A stretch of DNA of 54,404 bases from Teichococcus aerophilus (lineage in GTDB: Bacteria; Pseudomonadota; Alphaproteobacteria; Acetobacterales; Acetobacteraceae). A program made the position numbers and the translations under genes. The DNA lies in the NCBI RefSeq assembly GCF_014490485.1, contig NZ_JACTVA010000039.1, positions 1-54,404 on the forward strand. The letters run 5' to 3'. Below are positions 50,078 to 54,404 of this stretch, piece by piece. Every line of letters starts with the position of its first letter. Positions within the stretch are counted from its first letter, which is position 1. Under the pieces are notes generated by a model. The model was not told where the DNA came from and did no database searches. It was given only the letters and a program-made list of their open reading frames with translations.

Positions 50078-51046
50078 TCAGCAGACGAAGTCGTTCTCCG
50101 CCACCTTCTCGCCCTGGGCGACGCGGTGGATGTTGCCCCACATCTGGTTGATGGTGCTGACGAAGTTATCCGCCGCCATCGCCGCGATGTGCGGGGTGAC
50201 CACGGCGTTGTCCAGCTTCAGCAGCGGGTGGTCCGCCGGCACCGGCTCCTGCTCGTACACATCCGTCGCGGCGCCAAGGATTTCCTTGGCCTTCAGCGCT
50301 TCCACCAGATCGCTCTCGATCACCACGCCGCCGCGGGCGCAGTTGATCAGCACGGCCTTGGGCTTCATCGACTGCAGCGCCTTGCGGTCGATCATGCCGG
50401 CGGTCTGCGGCGTCATCGGGCAATGCAGGCTGACGATGTCGGACTGGGCCAGGATCTCGGCCACCGTGGCGAAGGTGACGCCCTGGGCGGCTTCCTCGGC
50501 AGCGGAGAGCGGGCGGGTCTTGTTGTAGAGCACCTTGCAGCCGAAGGCCTTCACCATGCGGGCCACGTTCTGGCCGATGGCGCCGTAGCCGATGATGCCG
50601 ACGGTCTTGCCGGAGATCATCAGGCTCTCCTTCGGCAGCGTGGTGGTGCGCCAGGAGCCGTCGGCCCGCAGGGTGGCATGGCCGAAGGCCAGGTTGCGCA
50701 GCAGGGCGATCATCAGCCCCACGGCGAATTCGGCGACGGGGACGGCGTTGCTGCCGGTGGTGCGGGCCACGGTGATGCCCTGGGCCTTGGCGGCCTCCAG
50801 GTCGAAATTATCGACGCCGACGCCCCATTTATGCAGGACCTTGGCCTTCTTTGCCGCCGCCAGCAGGCTGGCATCCACGGCGATCTGGCCGGAGATGATG
50901 TAGTCGGCGTCCGCCACCAGCGCCGCCAGCTCGGCCGGGTCGCGGCTCGTGGCATGCTCCATGGTCAGGCCGGGGGGCAGCAGGGCGCGCATCCGGTCGG
51001 CCGTGCTGGGGGTGATGGGGTCGAGGACGACGATCTTTTCGCTCAT
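50078..51046 (-). CDS. D-isomer-specific 2-hydroxyacid dehydrogenase (phosphoglycerate dehydrogenase-like)
   Basis: A 322-residue NAD-dependent dehydrogenase, clearly a different paralog from the one at 4972. It has GIIGYGAIGQ for NAD binding, Arg in NCARGGVV, Glu in DVYEQEPVP and His in VTPHIAAMAA. KWGVGVDNFDLEAAKAQGI resembles SerA-type enzymes, but no ACT domain follows. The region before ATG 51046 has no strong ribosome-binding site. Substrate unknown. Confidence 0.9.
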   Translation of the reverse strand: MSEKIVVLDPITPSTADRMRALLPPGLTMEHATSRDPAELAALVADADYIISGQIAVDASLLAAAKKAKVLHKWGVGVDNFDLEAAKAQGITVARTTGSNAVPVAEFAVGLMIALLRNLAFGHATLRADGSWRTTTLPKESLMISGKTVGIIGYGAIGQNVARMVKAFGCKVLYNKTRPLSAAEEAAQGVTFATVAEILAQSDIVSLHCPMTPQTAGMIDRKALQSMKPKAVLINCARGGVVIESDLVEALKAKEILGAATDVYEQEPVPADHPLLKLDNAVVTPHIAAMAADNFVSTINQMWGNIHRVAQGEKVAENDFVC

Positions 51047-51131
51047 GCCATAGGCATAAGACGGAATTCCGATTCGGAAAACGTCCGAAACAGCTATCTA
51101 TCTCGGCGGACGCATTAATTTCAGGCAGGCT

Positions 51132-52769
51132 TTATCGGTCAGTGAGACGAAGCTCGATCCGGCGGTTGCGCGCCAGGGCTTCGGGGCTGTCACCTGGGTC
51201 CAGCGGCTGGTTGTCGCCGAAGGCGGTAGCACCGACGCGGTTCGCCGGCAGCCCTTCGGAGATCAGCACCTGTGCCACCGCGATGGCGCGGGCGGAAGAG
51301 AGTTCCCAGTTGCTGGCATAGCGGCCGGTGCCGCGCAGCGGGCTGCGATCCGCATGGCCATCGACGCGCAGCAGCCAGGGCAGGTCGGCCGGGAAGCGGC
51401 GGCTGACATCCAGCAGCACGCGGGACAGCTCCCGCAATTGCTGGGTGCCGGAAGCGGAGAGGTCGGCGCTGCCGACCGGGAACAACACTTCGCTCTGGAA
51501 CACGAAGCGGTCGCCGACGATGCGGACCTCCGGCCGGTCCCCCAGCACGTCGCGCAGGCGGCCGAAGAAGTCGCTGCGGTAGCGCTGCAGTTCCTCCACC
51601 CGGGCGGCGAGGGCGGCATTCAGCCGCTGGCCGAGGGCGCTGATCTGCGCGTCCTTGTCCCGGCCGGCGTTCTCCTCCGCCTCCAACACGGCGGCAATGC
51701 GGGAGAGCTCGGCCCGCAGCGCGGTGATCTGCTGGGTCAGCAGCGCCACCTGGGCGCGGGCGCTCTCGGCCAGCCGGGTCTGCTCGCCAGTGGCGGCCTC
51801 GGCGGTGCCGCGGCCCTCGGCCTCGGCACGGGCCTGGGCTTCGGCCGCGGCGCGGCGCTCCGCTTCAGTGCGCGCCTGGACCTCGGCGGCGGTACGGGCC
51901 TGTTCCTGGCTGCCGGCGCGGTCCAGCGCCGCCTGGGCCCGGCGCTCCATTTCATCGCGCAGGGCGGTCAGGGCGCGCACCTGCTCGTTCAGCCTTGTGA
52001 TGTCGGAGAGGCGTGCCTCGATGGTGGCGCGGTCGGTGGTCACCTGCCGGTCCAGCGCCGCCATCTGCTGCCGCATCGCCTCCAGCGCCTGCCGGCTGCG
52101 GTCCAGCTCAGCGCGGGCGGTGGCCAGATCGGCGGTCACGCGGTCTCGCTGGCCCTCGGCGCTGCCGGCACGGGCCTGCTGCTCGGCCAGCTGCTGGCGG
52201 GCGGTGGCCAGGGCGTCACGCTCGGTGGCCAGGGCACGGCGGGTCTCGGTCAGGTCGCGCACGCTGGCGGCGGCATCGCCGCCACGCGCCTCGGCGCGGG
52301 AGAGGGCATCGGCCAGCCGCTCTTCCAGGCTGGCGATGCGCCCGGCGGCGCCGCGCGAGGAGGCTTCCAGGTCCGCGAGGCGTGCGGCCAGGCGGTCCCG
52401 GTCCGCGCGCAACGTGTCGCGCTCGGTCCCCTGGCGCTCCTGCTGGTCCCGCAGGGTGCCGAGCTGCGCCAGCGCGCTGTCCCGCGCCCCGGTGGCGGCG
52501 CGGAGTTCCTCGGTCATGCGGCCCAGGCGGCCCCGCAGTTCCTCGCCCTGGCCGCGCTCCAGCGCCAGCAGGTCGGCCAGCTCGGACACCTGCCGGTTCA
52601 GCCGGTCCAGCGCCTGATCGCGGGAGGAAAGGGCGACCGAAAGGAAGCCCTGCGCCAGCACGAACACCAGCAGGACGAAGATCAGCACCATCAGCAGGGT
52701 GGACAGCGCGTCCACATAGCCGGGCCAGGCGTTCAGCCCCTCCCGGTTGCCGCCCCGGCGCAGCGCCAT
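51132..52769 (-). CDS. MotB/OmpA-like peptidoglycan-binding protein with long coiled coil
   Basis: A 545-residue inner-membrane/periplasmic protein. An N-terminal membrane helix (about 17-43) begins with YVDALSTLLMVL, its Asp20 matching the ion-carrying Asp of MotB-type stators. Residues about 50-385 are Arg/Glu/Ala/Gln-rich heptads predicting a very long coiled coil. The C-terminus is an OmpA peptidoglycan-binding domain (VDGHADRSP, NWELSSARAIAVAQVL, RNRRIELRL). It is 18 bases downstream of the MotA-like gene. It should span from inner membrane to cell wall as a proton-driven stator partner. No flagellar genes are near. Confidence 0.9.
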   Translation of the reverse strand: MALRRGGNREGLNAWPGYVDALSTLLMVLIFVLLVFVLAQGFLSVALSSRDQALDRLNRQVSELADLLALERGQGEELRGRLGRMTEELRAATGARDSALAQLGTLRDQQERQGTERDTLRADRDRLAARLADLEASSRGAAGRIASLEERLADALSRAEARGGDAAASVRDLTETRRALATERDALATARQQLAEQQARAGSAEGQRDRVTADLATARAELDRSRQALEAMRQQMAALDRQVTTDRATIEARLSDITRLNEQVRALTALRDEMERRAQAALDRAGSQEQARTAAEVQARTEAERRAAAEAQARAEAEGRGTAEAATGEQTRLAESARAQVALLTQQITALRAELSRIAAVLEAEENAGRDKDAQISALGQRLNAALAARVEELQRYRSDFFGRLRDVLGDRPEVRIVGDRFVFQSEVLFPVGSADLSASGTQQLRELSRVLLDVSRRFPADLPWLLRVDGHADRSPLRGTGRYASNWELSSARAIAVAQVLISEGLPANRVGATAFGDNQPLDPGDSPEALARNRRIELRLTDR

Positions 52770-52787
52770 GGCCTAGCGCCCCACCAC

Positions 52788-53939
52788 TTAGCGGGGACCT
52801 TCATCGGCCAGGGCGGCGATGGTGCGGGCGAGAATCTTGATCTCGCCGCGGATCTCCGCCGTCGCCTGGGCGCGGCCCTGGGAGACGTCCTCGACCAGCC
52901 GGGCCAGGTACAGTTCCAGGTTGCGCAGGTGGCCGCGGGAGGCGTCGTCCAGCGCGCCGTGGGACTGCACGTCGGCCAGCCGGGCCAGGGTGGGGGCCAG
53001 GGCGGATTGCCCTTCCGCCACGCGCTGCATCAGCACCTGGCTGGCGCGCATCTGGTCCGCCAGGATGGAGAGCCGGTCGGTCAGCGTCACCAGCGCCTGG
53101 GCGGAGGCCGCGCGGCCTTCCTCGCCGCGCGTGATGATGCGCTGCAGGTTCTCCAGGTTCTCCGCCGTCTGCTCCAGCAGCGCCTGCACATAGGCGGGCA
53201 CGGAACCACCGCCGCCTTCGCCGCCGGCATCGCCGAGCACGCCGGAGGAGAGGCGGGTGACGCCCGCCAGCCATTCCTCCAGCTCGTTGTAGAAGCGGGT
53301 CTGCGCCTGCCCCGCGGTCAGGTCCAGGAAGCCCAGCACCAGTGCGCCGGCCAGGCCGAGCATGGAGGAGGAAAAGGCGACGCCCATGCCGCGCAGCGGC
53401 TGGGTCAGCCCGGTCTTCAACTGGTTGAACAACTGGTTGATGTCGCCCGAGCCGACGGACATCGAGGAAATCACCTCGGCCACCGAGCCGATGGTCAGGA
53501 TCAGGCCCCAGAAGGTGCCGAGCAGGCCGAGGAAGATGGACAGGCCGGTGACGTAGCGGGACAGCTCCCGGCTCTCATCAAGGCGGGAGGCGATGCCGTC
53601 CAATACGCTGCGCATGGCGGGGGCGGAGAGGGAGAGACGGTCCCCCCGTTTGGTGGCGAACATCGACGCCATCGGGCCCAGCAGGCGCGGTGCCGGGCGG
53701 GCGGGCGCGCCGGGGCGCGATTCGCGGAAGCCTTCCAGCCATGCCACCTCGGGGTTCAGGCTCACCACCTGGCGGATGTTCCAGGCGATGCCGAGCAGCA
53801 GCACCATCAGGATCACCGCGTTCAGCACCGGGTTGGCGCCGAAGGCCTGCATCAGCTCGCCCGACAGCACGGCGGCCAGCACGAAGACGGCCACCAGGAA
53901 GCCCAGCATCCGCAGCAGGTAGTGGTTGGGGCGTGTCAT
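52788..53939 (-). CDS. MotA/TolQ/ExbB-like proton channel protein
   Basis: A 383-residue membrane protein. Two N-terminal helices (about 8-30 and 38-60) are followed by a cytoplasmic part, then two conserved channel helices (around 125-150, LSIFLGLLGTFWGLILTI; and around 190-215, GMGVAFSSSMLGLAGALVLG), which match the MotA_ExbB domain. The C-terminal 130 residues are helical with GGEGGGGS as a linker. ATG 53939 overlaps the OmpA-like gene stop by 4 bases (ATGA). With the downstream MotB-like protein it should form an ion-driven complex. Confidence 0.9.
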   Translation of the reverse strand: MTRPNHYLLRMLGFLVAVFVLAAVLSGELMQAFGANPVLNAVILMVLLLGIAWNIRQVVSLNPEVAWLEGFRESRPGAPARPAPRLLGPMASMFATKRGDRLSLSAPAMRSVLDGIASRLDESRELSRYVTGLSIFLGLLGTFWGLILTIGSVAEVISSMSVGSGDINQLFNQLKTGLTQPLRGMGVAFSSSMLGLAGALVLGFLDLTAGQAQTRFYNELEEWLAGVTRLSSGVLGDAGGEGGGGSVPAYVQALLEQTAENLENLQRIITRGEEGRAASAQALVTLTDRLSILADQMRASQVLMQRVAEGQSALAPTLARLADVQSHGALDDASRGHLRNLELYLARLVEDVSQGRAQATAEIRGEIKILARTIAALADEGPR

Positions 53940-54404
53940 GGGCGTGGGGCGGCCTGTTCAGCTTGCGGGCCCAGGCTGGGGCTAGGAATGCCCGGTGGCA
54001 ACACCTCGATCATGTCCACGCCGTTGGCGGTGCGGCCCAGGGGGCGCAGGTCGATGCGCGTGCCGGGCAGGCCACCGGCTTCCAGCAGCCGGCGTACGGT
54101 CTGCGCATTGGCCAGGGAGGCACGGCGGCCGATGGAAAGATCGTCGGTGGGCGCCGAGACCTGCGCCACGATGGTGACGCGCCCGGCGGTGCGGTTGGCG
54201 AGGTAGCGGCCGATCTCGGCCAGGGTGTTGGTAGTGGCGGTATCCACCTTGCCCGTGGCGCTTTCCCCACCGATGCGCCAGCCGCCGGCAGGCAGGTTCT
54301 GCATGCTGGGAGAAAGAGCAAACTGGGGCAGCGGCGTCGGTGGCGTGGCCGGGCGAGGCGGCCGGGTCAGGTCCGCCGGCGCGGGCGGCGCGGCGGCGGG
54401 GTCC
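53936..54404 (-). CDS. OmpA-like domain protein, N-terminal part beyond the window
   Basis: The open frame continues past the right edge, so the ATG at 54304 is not taken as the start. The visible 156 residues begin in a proline/alanine-rich linker (PAAAPPAPADLTRPPRP). They then enter an OmpA-like domain: ATTNTLAEIGRYLANRTAGR, VTIVAQVSAP and RRASLANAQTVRRLLEAGGL. Unlike classical OmpA domains the NxxLSxxRA region is SIGRRASLANA. It is the first visible gene of the operon with the MotA- and MotB-like genes and is translationally coupled to the former. Confidence 0.8.
   Translation of the reverse strand, partial: DPAAAPPAPADLTRPPRPATPPTPLPQFALSPSMQNLPAGGWRIGGESATGKVDTATTNTLAEIGRYLANRTAGRVTIVAQVSAPTDDLSIGRRASLANAQTVRRLLEAGGLPGTRIDLRPLGRTANGVDMIEVLPPGIPSPSLGPQAEQAAPRP

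Noticed and set aside
51132-53939. Possible Zorya defence system (ZorA/ZorB-like MotA/MotB pair)
   Set aside because: The MotA- and MotB-like genes fit, but no ZorC, ZorD or ZorE is visible, the coiled coil is in the MotB-like protein rather than the channel protein, and a third OmpA-like gene is coupled. Genes beyond the right edge are unseen.

Overview
This 54.4 kb window is high-GC (roughly 70%) bacterial chromosome with dense, mostly short-gapped genes. The set of families (queuosine cluster with QueF/QueG, tripartite TctAB carriers, OpgGH, DUF1491, D-erythronate/threonate enzymes, an H1-like AKT-repeat protein, PiuC with a TonB receptor) points to an alphaproteobacterium, most likely Acetobacteraceae (Roseomonas-like). 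That placement is inferred from content and style, not from a search. No phage, plasmid, CRISPR or transposase gene is visible.

Layout. 1-5961: a D-Ala-D-Ala carboxypeptidase cut by the left edge, a PrpD-family dehydratase, a histone H1-like protein and a 2-hydroxyacid dehydrogenase. 6174-9198 (minus): GNAT, methylglyoxal synthase, then otnC-otnK for sugar-acid catabolism. 9534-18849 (minus): eleven consecutive co-directed genes. The promoter-proximal half is the queuosine set queA-tgt-queF-queG-queC-VUT. The distal half is a tightly overlapping five-gene pathway (RibD_C reductase, BchC-like MDR dehydrogenase, divergent PTPS/QueD homolog, GT4 glycosyltransferase, SAM methyltransferase) whose product I cannot name; this is the best candidate for an undescribed system. 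19004-21768: SDR, RidA and an M20 amidohydrolase. 22009-26455: an iron locus (PiuC hydroxylase, TonB siderophore receptor, a Fur-box-like dyad, divergent imelysin). 26723-33081: carbonic anhydrase, opgGH, a small unknown protein and an AbgB-like amidohydrolase. 33379-35231: SMR transporter, tRNA-Leu(CAA) and a less GC-rich acyltransferase. 35384-40613: cysE, dsbB, a lipoprotein, an HNH nuclease, an esterase, gluQ (which modifies queuosine in tRNA-Asp) and a periplasmic unknown. 40771-47006: manC, tctA-tctB, and a divergent M20 amidohydrolase plus ketopantoate-reductase-like gene. 47302-54404: cytochrome b561, small proteins, a WYL regulator with a VOC protein, a second 2-hydroxyacid dehydrogenase, and a three-gene OmpA-like / MotA-TolQ-like / coiled-coil MotB-OmpA-like envelope operon cut by the right edge.

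Between the genes lie two families of dispersed short repeats found by eye. Family 1 (eight copies) is a ~50-bp hairpin with core GGGGAAGGAATTCCCC and a T-rich 3' flank. Every copy lies downstream of a gene and in that gene's orientation; six form three inverted pairs, and the stem shows compensatory changes. Family 2 (four copies) is an 86-104-bp palindromic element with ends TAGAGC...GCTCTA; in three cases its end supplies the TAG stop codon of the neighbouring gene.

Coordinates of starts were chosen by reading upstream ribosome-binding sites and neighbour overlaps. Functions come from motif recognition only; no database search was possible.
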